From positions 62,001-126,000 of the forward strand of contig LOER01000032.1 of assembly GCA_001515945.1 (NCBI GenBank): a stretch of DNA of 64,000 nucleotides, given 5' to 3'. Positions within the stretch are counted from its first letter, which is position 1. Every line of letters begins with the position of its first letter. This document shows positions 18,079 through 27,710 of the stretch, piece by piece. The notes beneath the pieces were generated by a model that saw nothing but the letters and a program-made list of their open reading frames with translations, was not told the origin of the DNA and did not search any database. The stretch is from Desulfitibacter sp. BRH_c19 (GTDB lineage Bacteria; Bacillota; DSM-16504; Desulfitibacterales; Desulfitibacteraceae). The position numbers and the translations under genes are program-made.

Positions 18079-20140
18079 TGCCTTTTAACAAATCTCCATA
18101 TAAGTCTCCAATAGTAAACCCACCATCATTGGTAGTAACATATTCTTCTCTTTTATCTTCCTTTTTCTTTGGAGGACTTGGTTTTTTGGGCAGAGCATCT
18201 TTAATACTTAAACTCATTCTTTGCGCTTCCGTATCCACACTAAGAACCATTACTTCAACGATCTGACCAACTGAAACGATATCCTCAGTTTTTTCAACAT
18301 GATCAGTAGCTAGTTGAGAAATATGAACCAATCCTTCTACACCTGGCTCAACCTCTACAAAAGCTCCAAATGGAGCTATCCTTAATACTTTACCCTTTAC
18401 TATTGTATTTACTGGATATTTATCAGATGCGGTTTTCCATGGATTCTCTTGTAGTTGCTTTAAGCCTAAAGAAACTTTTTCTGTATTTTTATCAACACCT
18501 AATACAACCACATCAACTTCCTGATTTTCCTGTAATACATCTTTTGGATGGTCAACTCTTCCCCAGGAAATTTCAGATACATGCAATAATCCATCAACGC
18601 CTCCAATGTCAATAAAGGCACCAAAGTCAGTTAATCTTCTAACAATACCTTTTTTTACTTGGCCTATTTCTATGTCATCCCAAGTTTCCTGCTTTTTTTG
18701 CTCAAATTCTTCATCAAGAACTGCTTTTTGAGATAATACTACTTTATTTTTACCTTTTTCTAGCTCAATGATTTTTAATCGAAGAGTTTTTCCAATATAT
18801 TCTTCTAGGTTTTCTACATAACCTCTTTCAACAAGAGAAGCCGGTACAAAACCCCTAATACCAACATCTACTAAGATGCCACCCTTTACCACTTCAACTG
18901 CAGTACCTTCTAATTCAATATTCTTTTCAAAGGCATCCTCAATACTTTCCCAGGCCTTGCGTCGGTCAGCTCTCCTTTTTGATAATATGGGATGACCTTC
19001 TTCATTTTCAGGCTTGATGACAAATACCTCTATTTCATCTCCAGGCTTTAATTCCACGGTCTCTCCAGTTGCTGATATTTCACCCTTTGGAACTATGCCT
19101 TCAGATTTTCCACCAACATCAACAAGGATTTGCTCCTCGTCAATTTGTACAACTGTACCTGTAATTATGTCACCCTTTTGAAAAGTGGATACAGATGTAA
19201 CAATTTGTTCTTCTTCAGGTACACTTTGTACCTCAGTTTCTTCATTTACAGCAACTGAAGTATCATCCACATTTTCAGCTACTGTTTCTTCTTGGACTTC
19301 GTTGTTCTTTTCATCACTAAATTCAACCATTTTCAAAACTACCTCCTCAATAATCCTATCTGGGGTTGAAGCACCTGCACTCACTCCTACTGTTTTAACC
19401 TCATTAAACATACTAGGTTGTAATTCACTAGCTTGTTCTATATGAATTGTAGGAGTTCCTATTTCCCGGCATAAATCAACAAGCTTTCCGGTATTTGCGC
19501 TGTTGTATCCCCCTATCACAACCATCATATCTACATTAGGAGCTAACTGCTTAGCAGCCTGCTGTCTAGAATGTGTAGCACGGCAGATGGTATTGTGCAC
19601 TCTAAAATCAACAATCCTACCTTTAAGATAATTAACAATTTCTCGAAAAGTTTTCTCTGGTAAGGTTGTTTGGGCTAAAACTCCTACCCTGTTCATTTCT
19701 GGCAAGGCTTTTGCCTCATCAAGATTAGCTATTATATATACATTTTCTGCCCAATCTTTTATTCCCTGAACTTCTGGATGGTTTTTATCTCCAACAACTA
19801 TAACCCTATACCCATCCTCGCATAAAGTGCGGGCCAATTTTTGTGCTTTTTTAACAAAAGGGCATGTACCATCAATAATATTTAATGAATATTCATTGGC
19901 CTGTTCAAAAACCTGTGGGCCTACTCCGTGAGACCTAATAATTACGTTACTGCCACTCTCCAGGTCATTTAGATTAGTAATGGTTTTTATTCCATTTTTC
20001 TCTAAATCGGCTATAACTTGAGGATTATGAATTAAGGGTCCAAGCGAATATGTATTATGATTTATATTGTTGTAAGCCAATTCGATTACCCTTTTCACAC
20101 CGAAGCAGAAACCTGCTTCTTTGGCAACAATTATTTTCAC
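18062..20140 (-). CDS. ispH-rpsA: Fused HMBPP reductase (IspH) - ribosomal protein S1
   Basis: About 692 residues. The N-terminal 280 residues are IspH, the iron-sulfur enzyme that makes IPP and DMAPP, with cysteines in EAGFCFGVKR, GTCPFVKKA and NTICRATHSRQ. An acidic linker (about 285-320) leads to four S1 RNA-binding domains, with motifs GGKSEGIVPKGE, GIRGFVPASLV, DFGAFIDIGGVDGLLHVSE and PFGAFVEVEPGVEGLVHIS. This fusion is known in Clostridia. An in-frame TTG at 20194 lacks a ribosome site; the GTG at 20140 has AGGAGTG nine bases upstream and gives the normal IspH N-terminus, so I use it. It lies between plsC and fni. Confidence 0.93.
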   Translation of the reverse strand: MKIIVAKEAGFCFGVKRVIELAYNNINHNTYSLGPLIHNPQVIADLEKNGIKTITNLNDLESGSNVIIRSHGVGPQVFEQANEYSLNIIDGTCPFVKKAQKLARTLCEDGYRVIVVGDKNHPEVQGIKDWAENVYIIANLDEAKALPEMNRVGVLAQTTLPEKTFREIVNYLKGRIVDFRVHNTICRATHSRQQAAKQLAPNVDMMVVIGGYNSANTGKLVDLCREIGTPTIHIEQASELQPSMFNEVKTVGVSAGASTPDRIIEEVVLKMVEFSDEKNNEVQEETVAENVDDTSVAVNEETEVQSVPEEEQIVTSVSTFQKGDIITGTVVQIDEEQILVDVGGKSEGIVPKGEISATGETVELKPGDEIEVFVIKPENEEGHPILSKRRADRRKAWESIEDAFEKNIELEGTAVEVVKGGILVDVGIRGFVPASLVERGYVENLEEYIGKTLRLKIIELEKGKNKVVLSQKAVLDEEFEQKKQETWDDIEIGQVKKGIVRRLTDFGAFIDIGGVDGLLHVSEISWGRVDHPKDVLQENQEVDVVVLGVDKNTEKVSLGLKQLQENPWKTASDKYPVNTIVKGKVLRIAPFGAFVEVEPGVEGLVHISQLATDHVEKTEDIVSVGQIVEVMVLSVDTEAQRMSLSIKDALPKKPSPPKKKEDKREEYVTTNDGGFTIGDLYGDLLKGNGEKK

Positions 20141-20211
20141 TAATTGTGACACTCCTGTGAATAAATCCATTATTATTTTGCTGCATTTTATCAAACATTA
20201 TTAATGTTTCG

Positions 20212-20820
20212 TTAAAAATCTTTAAATTCCTGCAAAATAGATAAAATTTGCTGTCTTATGTCATTAGTTATCTGTTCTAGCTGTTTCGAAGTAACCTTTT
20301 GGGCTTCATTTTTCTCTATATATATTGGTTTTTGAACAATTACTTTAAAGGATCTAAAGAAACCTTTTGAAAATATTTTGGGAGTATTTATAAGTGCTAT
20401 AGGAATTATTGGTGCATTAGCTTTAGCTGCTATCATCGTGGCTCCCATCTTGAATTCTCCAAGCTCCTCATCCCTTATTCGAGTTCCTTCGGGAAACATT
20501 CCTACGACATCTCCCTTATCTAGTATATCTAGTGCCGCCCTAAGAGCTGCTCTATCGGATTTTTGCCTATCAACCGGAAATGCCCCTAAACCTTTAACAA
20601 TTTGAGATAATACAGGTATCTTAAAAAGTTCAGCCTTTGCCATAAATGACACACGCCTTGATGAAACAACGCCGAGGGCTATAGGATCCCAATAACTCGT
20701 ATGGTTTGCGATTAAAACTACCGGGCCTTTTTGGGGAATGTTTTCTACACCTTCAACCTGCCATCTACACAGGTATTTAAAAATAAATAAAAAAATTGCC
20801 TTAGCAAAAGAATAAAGCAT
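20212..20820 (-). CDS. plsC: 1-acyl-sn-glycerol-3-phosphate acyltransferase
   Basis: 202 residues. Second acylation step of phosphatidic acid synthesis at the membrane. The HX4D motif NHTSYWDP, FPVDRQKSDRAALR and the FPEGTR motif are intact, after an N-terminal hydrophobic segment. The cmk stop lies just upstream; a GTG at 20829 overlaps the GGGGAGG ribosome site, so the ATG at 20820 is the better start. It sits between cmk and ispH-rpsA, a common clostridial arrangement. Confidence 0.93.
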   Translation of the reverse strand: MLYSFAKAIFLFIFKYLCRWQVEGVENIPQKGPVVLIANHTSYWDPIALGVVSSRRVSFMAKAELFKIPVLSQIVKGLGAFPVDRQKSDRAALRAALDILDKGDVVGMFPEGTRIRDEELGEFKMGATMIAAKANAPIIPIALINTPKIFSKGFFRSFKVIVQKPIYIEKNEAQKVTSKQLEQITNDIRQQILSILQEFKDF

Positions 20821-20825
20821 CGTAC

Positions 20826-21482
20826 TCACCCTCCCCTAACAATCCTACACATTATTTCCACTACATTTTCCGCTGAAAGAGACGTGGTGTCAATCAGTAT
20901 TGCATCTTGGGCCTGTATTAATGGTGAATTTTTTCTGGAACTATCCTGGTTATCACGTATTGAAAGGGTAACTTCAATTTCCTCTTTGCTTACCTGATAC
21001 CCATTTTCCAACAATTCCTTATATCTTCTGTCGGCTCTTTCATTTAATGCTGCATCAAGGAAAAATTTATATTTAGCGTTAGGTAAAACCCTTGTTCCAA
21101 TATCCCTTCCATCCATAACCACTTTATTACGGCTGGCAATTTTCTGTTGAACTGCCACTAACTTGTCTCTTACCCCTTTATGTTGAGAAACCATTGAAAC
21201 ATGTCGAGAAACATCAGGTCTTCTTATTTCATCTGTAACTAGCCTTTCATCTAAATATATTTTCTGAGGGTTCCCCGGCTGAAGCTCTATATTTGTTTGA
21301 TTTGCCAGTTTTGTCATAGTTTGCTCATCTTTAATATCAATGTTATTCTCAATAGCCTTAAGTGTCAATGCTCTATACATAGCACCAGTATCTATATACA
21401 CATAGCCTAATTTGCGAGCAAGCATTTTTGCAACAGTACTTTTTCCAGCTCCCGCAGGACCATCTATAGCAATGTTAGCCAT
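20826..21482 (-). CDS. cmk: Cytidylate kinase
   Basis: 218 residues. Phosphorylates CMP and dCMP. P-loop GPAGAGKST at residues 8-16, the YIDTGAMYRALTL segment near residue 30, the MDGRDIGTRVLPNA segment near residue 120 and DNQDSSRKNSPL are as in the family. ATG behind GGAGGGTAAC. It starts the cmk-plsC-ispH/rpsA-fni run. Confidence 0.97.
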   Translation of the reverse strand: MANIAIDGPAGAGKSTVAKMLARKLGYVYIDTGAMYRALTLKAIENNIDIKDEQTMTKLANQTNIELQPGNPQKIYLDERLVTDEIRRPDVSRHVSMVSQHKGVRDKLVAVQQKIASRNKVVMDGRDIGTRVLPNAKYKFFLDAALNERADRRYKELLENGYQVSKEEIEVTLSIRDNQDSSRKNSPLIQAQDAILIDTTSLSAENVVEIMCRIVRGG

Positions 21483-21578
21483 TTGTTACCCTCCATTAGC
21501 ATATTCCATCAAGTGAAACTTCTATAAGTAGGGTTTTTCTACTTACAATTAGTTGAACTATCAGGAAGTTAGCATTCG

Positions 21579-22592
21579 TTATCTCCCAACTGCCCTTGCT
21601 ACTGCCCTTAAATCATGCATCATACTAGTAAATCTGCCAATTGTCAAGGATTGGGCACCATCTGAAAGAGCTTCTTCTGGATTAGGATGGACCTCTACTA
21701 TTATTCCATCTGCTCCAGCAGCTATGGCCGCATTAGACATGGGAGCTACTAGCTCCCATTTACCAGTAGAATGACTTGGATCTACCATGATAGGAAGGTG
21801 GGTCAAGCTTTTTATTAGGGGAACTACACTTAAGTCCAGAGTATACCGAGTATTGTTTGCAAAGGTTCTGATACCTCTTTCGCATAGAATTACTTGATAA
21901 TTACCTCCTGCAAGAATATATTCTGCAGCTAGAAGCCATTCTTCAACACTAGCACTTGCCCCTCTTTTGAGTAAAACAGGTTTTCTACATTCGCCTAGCT
22001 TCTTTAGTAGCTGATAGTTTTGCATATTTCTTGTTCCAATCTGTAATACATCAGCATATTCGGCCACTAGTGGTAAAGTATCACTATCCATAACTTCGGT
22101 AACTATCTGAAGACCTGTTACCTCGCGTACCTTTGCCATAATTTTTAACGCTTTTTCTCCTAAACCCTGAAAAGAATAAGGGGATGTCCTAGGTTTAAAG
22201 GCTCCTCCCCTAAAAAGAGTAGCACCAGCTCTTTTTACAGCTAGAGCTGTTTCCAAGGCCTGTCCTTCACTTTCTATAGCACAAGGGCCAGCTATCACCT
22301 GAATTTCTGTTCCTCCAATTGCCACACTACCTACTTGTATAATTGTATCTTCGGGCATAAATTCTCTACTTGCAAGTATATACGGTTTTAGAATGGAAAC
22401 AATTTTCTCAACGCCAGGTATTGCTTTAATAGCCATATCTTCCAATTTTCGTCTTGTATCTTCTCCTATGACACCTATGATTATTCTAGATGCACCATGA
22501 GAAACGTGGGCTTTGAATCCGGCATTTTGGAGCTTTCCCTTTAAATATGCTATTTGTCCAGGAGAAGAACCAGCTTCCATAACTATAACCAC
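21579..22592 (-). CDS. aroF: 3-deoxy-7-phosphoheptulonate synthase
   Basis: 337 residues. First step of the shikimate pathway, from phosphoenolpyruvate and erythrose 4-phosphate. Residues 1-70 form a ferredoxin-like regulatory domain as in the Thermotoga-type enzyme, followed by the barrel with IAGPCAIES, RGGAFKPRTSPYSFQG, KRGASASVEEW and the DPSHSTGKWELV motif. In that class the extra domain gives feedback inhibition by tyrosine or phenylalanine. Start is GTG behind AAGGAGG. Chorismate mutase and a HutP-like gene lie just upstream in the same direction. Confidence 0.95.
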   Translation of the reverse strand: MVIVMEAGSSPGQIAYLKGKLQNAGFKAHVSHGASRIIIGVIGEDTRRKLEDMAIKAIPGVEKIVSILKPYILASREFMPEDTIIQVGSVAIGGTEIQVIAGPCAIESEGQALETALAVKRAGATLFRGGAFKPRTSPYSFQGLGEKALKIMAKVREVTGLQIVTEVMDSDTLPLVAEYADVLQIGTRNMQNYQLLKKLGECRKPVLLKRGASASVEEWLLAAEYILAGGNYQVILCERGIRTFANNTRYTLDLSVVPLIKSLTHLPIMVDPSHSTGKWELVAPMSNAAIAAGADGIIVEVHPNPEEALSDGAQSLTIGRFTSMMHDLRAVARAVGR

Positions 22593-22632
22593 CTGTATGC
22601 CTCCTTAGTAATAAAGTGCTCCAGAAATTATA

Positions 22633-22998
22633 TCATATTGTTATTAAGTCTGGACGCAGTCTTTTAGCCTTTTTTAAATATATATGTATAATTTCTTTTT
22701 GTTTTTTGGTTGTGTTAACATGCATGAGAACTTTGATTAGTTTCTTATCACTACCAGTAACAGGTATCTCCATACTACAAAGAAGCGGGACATATGTCCA
22801 ACCTAAGTCTCTAGCTGCTGCTGCAGGAAAGGTACTAGTTAAATCTTGGGTAACAGTAAAATAGATACTGGCAATATCCTCAACTTCAACTTGGTTACGA
22901 GAAACAATTTCTAGAAGTAGCGCCTTAGTTGCATTTAAAACTTCAGTTTGGGTATCTTTACTAACAGAAATGGCTCCTCTTATGCCCCGTACCTGCAT
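22633..22998 (-). CDS. aroH: Chorismate mutase, AroH type
   Basis: 121 residues, the short monofunctional class of Bacillus. Converts chorismate to prephenate. The N-terminus QVRGIRGAISV with the catalytic arginine, the central FPAAAARDLGW, the MEIPVTGSDKKLIKVLMHV strand and the YLKKAKRLRPDL end match AroH. The ATG at 22998 overlaps the TAA stop of the preceding gene (TAATG), so translation is probably coupled. An in-frame ATG 11 codons earlier has no ribosome site. Confidence 0.93.
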   Translation of the reverse strand: MQVRGIRGAISVSKDTQTEVLNATKALLLEIVSRNQVEVEDIASIYFTVTQDLTSTFPAAAARDLGWTYVPLLCSMEIPVTGSDKKLIKVLMHVNTTKKQKEIIHIYLKKAKRLRPDLITI

Positions 22999-23411
22999 TA
23001 GGGTGCCGCCCTGTGGGCTATTCCAATACATATCTCATCCAAATGCACCAGTCCAATACCAAAAAAGATAACTACAGTAATATGGTCATCCTTGCGAGCT
23101 ATTCCTATTTTTCCTCCAACATTTAACCCCAGAGCTTTAGGCATTATCTGGGAAAGAGCCTCTCTAGTTGCACCGGCAATTGCACCTTCATCTGCATGAG
23201 TATCTTTAATGATACCTTCTCTTTTTGCAGCTACCACAGATCTTTCAATAATTTTTTTGATTGAGGAAATGTATTCACCACCATAGTCAACTGCAGCTGC
23301 TTTAATACCCAACGCTTTAAACTCTTGCTTCAATTGCTCTTCTTCCTGGCGGTCTTCACTAATTGCTAACTTTATAGCTATAGAAGCCACCTTCTTGCTA
23401 CCTATCTTCAT
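22998..23411 (-). CDS. HutP-family protein
   Basis: 137 residues. The layout and motifs resemble HutP, the histidine- and metal-dependent RNA antiterminator of the Bacillus hut operon: an N-terminal helix-strand pair, a central DEGAIAGATREALSQI helix, and a C-terminal FFGIGLVHLDEICIGIAH strand with paired histidines comparable to the HutP metal-binding end. In Clostridia such homologues are not tied to histidine degradation. Here it is translationally joined to aroH and precedes aroF, so a regulatory role in aromatic synthesis is a possibility, not a demonstration. Confidence 0.7.
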   Translation of the reverse strand: MKIGSKKVASIAIKLAISEDRQEEEQLKQEFKALGIKAAAVDYGGEYISSIKKIIERSVVAAKREGIIKDTHADEGAIAGATREALSQIMPKALGLNVGGKIGIARKDDHITVVIFFGIGLVHLDEICIGIAHRAAP

Positions 23412-23422
23412 GGTATCCCCCC

Positions 23423-23881
23423 CTATCTGGTACTATTAAGTTCAATTTCCCCTAGCAAATTGTTTTGTGGCAACAAAGTAAACCTTTCACCAGCTACAGG
23501 ATATACTATACTTCCAGATGTAGCAACAACTTCAAGATCTAGTTCTCTTTCATAGAAGCTTGTATCAACAAAAATTTTATCCCCATGGTCAACAATAAGT
23601 GTAATTTGGCCATCTCTCAAATCAGAGATTTCATATTCATTAACGTAAATTTTTGCATAAGGTAAAGAGTAAAAGTCTGGACTTTTTATTGTGATAGTAA
23701 TTAAATGATTGTTTTGACTTGCAACTTCTCGCGCCTGAGGAAACTGCATAAGATAAGCATCTTGAACCTTTTCATAATATTTACTGTCCCAAACATAATA
23801 ATACCAGTCAAAGTTAGACAAGGAATAGATGGCAATTAATAATAGACATCCACAAATTAATAATACCTTTATTTTCTTCAA
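23423..23881 (-). CDS. Hypothetical membrane-anchored protein
   Basis: About 152 residues from the TTG at 23881, which has GGGGGT at a good distance; an ATG at 23902 would add seven residues but has no clear site. A single N-terminal anchor (VLLICGCLLLIAIYSL) is followed by an exported, tyrosine- and aspartate-rich beta domain. I do not recognise a family. It lies between the FAD-dependent protein and the HutP-like gene, with gaps of 6 and 11 bases, so it belongs to the same operon. Confidence 0.7.
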   Translation of the reverse strand: MKKIKVLLICGCLLLIAIYSLSNFDWYYYVWDSKYYEKVQDAYLMQFPQAREVASQNNHLITITIKSPDFYSLPYAKIYVNEYEISDLRDGQITLIVDHGDKIFVDTSFYERELDLEVVATSGSIVYPVAGERFTLLPQNNLLGEIELNSTR

Positions 23882-23908
23882 CTTAATACCCCCGCATAAC
23901 ATTTCTTT

Positions 23909-25177
23909 CTAAATATTATGCGTATAAGTATTAGTATATTCTCCAGCAGACTGTCCTGCTAACAAACCTGTTGAAAAGGCAGCCTGTAAATTATAACCCC
24001 CAGTAAAACCGTCAATGTCAATGGTTTCTCCGGCAAAGTACAATCCACGAATTATTTTTGATTCCATGTTTGATGGGTCTATTTCCTTAACATTGACACC
24101 CCCTGAGGTTACAATTGCTTCATCATATGAACTAAAACCATTTATGGTTAGTTCTAAATTTTGAATTAAATAAACGAGTCCATTTCGTTCTTCCCTGGAA
24201 ATCTGATGGGCTGGTTTGTGGGGTTCAATTCTGCTTAAAGAAATCATAGGTTCAATAAGACTCTTAGGAAATAAACCATCTAAGGTATTTTTAAACTGTT
24301 TATTAGAAAGCTCAGAAAAAACCCTTTGTAGTCTAGCATCTAATTGGGCAGAGTCAAGTGCAGGCTTAAGGTTTATCTTGATTTTTACAGGTCCTCCCTT
24401 TGACTTTAGTGCTTTGACTACAAATCTACTTAAGCTTAGGATTATTGGACCTGAAACACCAAAGTGAGTAAAGAGCATTTCTCCAAACTCTTTGCCAAGT
24501 TCTCTACCTTTCATAAATGCTGTTACTTCAACATTCTTCAAAGTCAGACCCTGGACCTGTGTAACCCAAGCTTCTTTTGTTTTTAATGGTACAAGAGATG
24601 GAAATGGATCAATAATCGTATGTCCAGCTTCTCTTGCAAGTTTATATCCATCACCAGTAGAACCCGTTTTAGGATACGACAAACCACCAGTAGCAATGAC
24701 TACTGAGGAAAACCTTTGATTGTTTCCTTTTGCCCATATCCCCTGAAGCCTTCCATTATCATTATCTAACCACAAATGTTCAACAGGAGTATTATATTTT
24801 ATTTCGCAACCCTTTTTAAGTATGTAATTAGTTAATGCCTCTACAACATCCCCTGCTTTATCTGATTCGGGGAATACCCTTCCTCCTCTTTCAACCTTAC
24901 AAGGAACATTAAGAGAACTAAGAAAATCAATAAGTTGATAGTTATTAAAATTGTAAAGGGCACTATATAAAAAAGAACCGTTACCAGGAAACCTTTGAAC
25001 AAATTCTGAGATTTCAAGTTCATTGGTAAGATTACATCTTCCCTTCCCTGTTATCAAAAGCTTAATCCCAAGTTTTTTATTTTTCTCGTATATTACTGGT
25101 ATAGCTCCTTTTTCTAAAACCCCTACTGCAGCCATTAATCCTGCTGCTCCACCGCCTACAATGGCAACTTTTTTCAC
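23909..25177 (-). CDS. NAD(P)/FAD-dependent oxidoreductase, HI0933/YhiN family
   Basis: 422 residues. Dinucleotide-binding VAIVGGGAAGLMAA at residue 4, KLLITGKGRCNLTNE near residue 40, SVVIATGGLSYPKTGSTGDG near residue 165, VTSGGVNVKEIDP near 360 and the C-terminal GGYNLQAAFSTG motif define the HI0933-like flavoprotein family. Some members are called aminoacetone oxidases, but the physiological reaction is unsettled. GTG start at 25177 with AGGACGGG upstream. Confidence 0.88.
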   Translation of the reverse strand: MKKVAIVGGGAAGLMAAVGVLEKGAIPVIYEKNKKLGIKLLITGKGRCNLTNELEISEFVQRFPGNGSFLYSALYNFNNYQLIDFLSSLNVPCKVERGGRVFPESDKAGDVVEALTNYILKKGCEIKYNTPVEHLWLDNDNGRLQGIWAKGNNQRFSSVVIATGGLSYPKTGSTGDGYKLAREAGHTIIDPFPSLVPLKTKEAWVTQVQGLTLKNVEVTAFMKGRELGKEFGEMLFTHFGVSGPIILSLSRFVVKALKSKGGPVKIKINLKPALDSAQLDARLQRVFSELSNKQFKNTLDGLFPKSLIEPMISLSRIEPHKPAHQISREERNGLVYLIQNLELTINGFSSYDEAIVTSGGVNVKEIDPSNMESKIIRGLYFAGETIDIDGFTGGYNLQAAFSTGLLAGQSAGEYTNTYTHNI

Positions 25178-25206
25178 ATAAACCCGTCCTTATATTTTAC
25201 TATAAC

Positions 25207-25965
25207 CTACTTCAAAGTGACTGTATTGTTAAGTTTTCCTATCTCTTCAATTTCCACAATAATAGTATCTCCTGGTTCCATTGGACCAACTCCTGGGGGA
25301 GTACCAGTAATAATAACATCTCCAGGAAAGAGAGTCATAATCTTACTCAGATAGCTGACCAAAAATGGAATGCTAAATATCATTTGAGATGTATTACTAT
25401 TTTGCTTAATTTCATTATTAATAATAAGCTTAATTGCTAAATTATCTGCAGAAATATCAGTTACTATGTATGGACCTATTGGGCAAAAAGTATCAAAGGA
25501 CTTTGATACTGTCCATTGGCCATCTTTAGGTTGTAAATTTCTTGCTGTAACATCATTAGAACAGGTATAACCAAGTATGTTATCTAATGCATCCTCGACT
25601 TCTACATTTTTAGTTACACTACCCATTACTACTGCTAGCTCTGCCTCATAACTCATACTAGTGCATTGAGGTGGATATACAATATTATTGCCAGGTCCAG
25701 TTATACTGGAAGAAGGTTTTAAAAAAACAATAGGTTCTTTAGGCACAGGTAAATTCATTTCCTTAGCATGATCGTGATAGTTTAGTCCTATACATATAAT
25801 CTTTGTAGGTTCACAAGGTGCTAGCAGCTGAATCTCATTAAACTCCAGGGTTTCTTTCCCTATAGTAAAGTTACCAAATAAATTACCGTTAATCGGTGAT
25901 ATTTTATGATTATCTAGTGAACCATAAGATATTTTATTACCATCCCAAAATCTAACTATTTTCAT
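25207..25965 (-). CDS. Fumarylacetoacetate hydrolase family protein
   Basis: 252 residues. FAH-fold enzyme with the metal-ligand pattern: IGLNYHDHAKEM, SYEAELAVVMG, the NDVTARNLQ segment and the IITGTPPGVGPMEPGD motif. Members act on 2-oxo acids, such as oxaloacetate decarboxylation/tautomerisation, acylpyruvate hydrolysis or aromatic breakdown. ATG at 25965 follows GGAGGA at a good distance; an earlier in-frame ATG lacks one. The substrate cannot be chosen from this context. Confidence 0.88.
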   Translation of the reverse strand: MKIVRFWDGNKISYGSLDNHKISPINGNLFGNFTIGKETLEFNEIQLLAPCEPTKIICIGLNYHDHAKEMNLPVPKEPIVFLKPSSSITGPGNNIVYPPQCTSMSYEAELAVVMGSVTKNVEVEDALDNILGYTCSNDVTARNLQPKDGQWTVSKSFDTFCPIGPYIVTDISADNLAIKLIINNEIKQNSNTSQMIFSIPFLVSYLSKIMTLFPGDVIITGTPPGVGPMEPGDTIIVEIEEIGKLNNTVTLK

Positions 25966-26028
25966 ATTTAATTCCTCCAAATCATGCAATTCAATGTCAA
26001 AGGCATTATTCCTTAATGGATAGTATAA

Positions 26029-26061
26029 AAAAGTGAAAGGCTTTTTGTCCTTTCACTTTTA
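26029..26061 (-). terminator. Terminator of ilvC
   Basis: Minus strand AAAAGTGAAAGG, 8-base loop, CCTTTCACTTTTTT, eight bases after the ilvC stop. Confidence 0.88.
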
Positions 26062-26068
26062 AACCCGT

Positions 26069-27070
26069 TTATTTTTTAAGCCAAGGCATCATATCTCTTA
26101 GCTTTTTACCAACAACTTCTAATTCAGACTTAGCATCTTGTTCATTTAAGGCATTAAAGACTGGTCTATTTGCCTTGTTTTCCAAAATCCACTCTCTAGC
26201 AAATTCTCCATTTTGAATTTCGGCTAAAATCTTTTTCATTTCCTGACGAGTTTCTTCTGTTACTATTCTTCTTCCCCTTGTAAGATCACCAAACTGAGCT
26301 GTATCACTAATTGAATATCTCATACCAGCCAATCCGCTTTCATAAATTAAGTCAACAATCAATTTCAATTCATGTAAACACTCAAAATATGCAATTTCAG
26401 GTTGATATCCAGCTTCAACTAAAGTTTCAAAGCCAGCCTTTATAAGTTCAGTAGTACCTCCACAAAGAACAGCTTGTTCACCAAAAAGGTCTGTTTCAGT
26501 TTCTTCTTCAAACGTAGTCTCAATCACACCTGCTCTTGTGCCACCAATCCCCTTAGCATAAGCTAATCCTATATCTTTTGCTTTACCACTATAGTCTTGA
26601 TAAACCGCAACTAAAGCTGGTACTCCCTTACCTTCTTCATATTGCCTTCTTACTAGATGTCCAGGCCCCTTAGGTGCAATCATGATTACATCTACATTTT
26701 TAGGTGGTACAATCTGTTTGAAGTGAATATTAAAACCATGGGAAAACATCAAAACATTGTTTTCATCCAAATTTGCTTCAATTTCATTCATGTAAACAAC
26801 AGACTGAATTTCATCAGGTACCAAAATTTGAATTAAATCCCCTTGTTTAGCAGCCTCTGAAACAGGCAATACAGTAAGACCCTTGCTAACTGCCTCATCC
26901 CATTCAGCTTTAAAGCGAGAATCATCTCTTAATCCCACAACCACTTTTAATCCACTTTCTTTTAGATTTAGTGCTTGGGCATGTCCCTGGCTACCATATC
27001 CAATTATTGCAATTGTTTTATCCTTTAACAAACCTAGATCAGCATCACTATCATAATACATTTTTGCCAA
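26069..27070 (-). CDS. ilvC: Ketol-acid reductoisomerase
   Basis: 333 residues, the short class I form. Second common step of valine, leucine and isoleucine synthesis. [13 protein letters not shown] (cofactor loop), [23 protein letters not shown] with its catalytic residues, and the [17 protein letters not shown] metal site are intact. TTG at 27070 is at the right distance from GGAGG; the ATG three codons later is too far. It stands alone, without other ilv/leu genes and with a terminator. Confidence 0.96.
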   Translation of the reverse strand: MAKMYYDSDADLGLLKDKTIAIIGYGSQGHAQALNLKESGLKVVVGLRDDSRFKAEWDEAVSKGLTVLPVSEAAKQGDLIQILVPDEIQSVVYMNEIEANLDENNVLMFSHGFNIHFKQIVPPKNVDVIMIAPKGPGHLVRRQYEEGKGVPALVAVYQDYSGKAKDIGLAYAKGIGGTRAGVIETTFEEETETDLFGEQAVLCGGTTELIKAGFETLVEAGYQPEIAYFECLHELKLIVDLIYESGLAGMRYSISDTAQFGDLTRGRRIVTEETRQEMKKILAEIQNGEFAREWILENKANRPVFNALNEQDAKSELEVVGKKLRDMMPWLKK

Positions 27071-27165
27071 CTTAACCTTACCTCCTTATGTATTTAAGTT
27101 AATTAAAAATCATATAACATTTTAAATTCTATAAAACTAAGGCAATTCCCTCTTAAGCCTGTATT

Positions 27166-27627
27166 TTATCTTAAATTATATTTTTTGTCCAGAGCATTCC
27201 TGTAACTTTTCAATTCAGCATTAGCTTTGAACAACAATCTTTCTGCATCCTGTTTGCTCATGAATATTTCCTGAGGCTCGATTATTTCAATTTTTCTAAA
27301 TTCATCTCTCATTACAAAACGTACAATATCTTCAAAAGAATCTGCTTCTAAATTTAGAAAAACAGGGGCATATGCTACGTCCTCTCCCAGTGTCTCATCA
27401 AATACTACATAGATTTCCATCCCTAAGTCTAGATCATCAATCTTAACTCCCTGAAATGGAACATTTCTTAAAAGGGCGACATGCTGTTCCCTTGCCTCTT
27501 CAGCTGCCTTTATAAGATTTTTATTTGCAAACAATTTACTTTTTACTTCACTTTTAAAGTCAAGTCTAATCCTTACCTTTAATATTGTTTCCTGAACTTC
27601 GCCATTTATATGCTTTTTAACCATCAT
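27166..27627 (-). CDS. Hypothetical protein
   Basis: 153 residues, soluble, with alternating strands and helices: KVRIRLDFKSEVKSKLFANK near the start, a GVKIDDLDLGMEIYVVFDE strand pair, and a helical C-terminus ending DKKYNLR. I do not recognise a family. Two in-frame ATGs (27627 and 27624) follow AAGGGTGG; an upstream GTG overlaps that site and is rejected. It is flanked by terminators or long gaps and is probably its own unit. Confidence 0.65.
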   Translation of the reverse strand: MMVKKHINGEVQETILKVRIRLDFKSEVKSKLFANKNLIKAAEEAREQHVALLRNVPFQGVKIDDLDLGMEIYVVFDETLGEDVAYAPVFLNLEADSFEDIVRFVMRDEFRKIEIIEPQEIFMSKQDAERLLFKANAELKSYRNALDKKYNLR

Positions 27628-27710
27628 ATCCACCCTTCTCACTTCTTATCTTCAATATTATTTCTATATAAAGAAATGTTTTCCTTCTAAAAAATTGATA
27701 CAATATAAAT

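Noticed and set aside
27071-27165. T-box or attenuator before ilvC
   Set aside because: The gap is under 100 bases and lacks the T-box sequence and a terminator.
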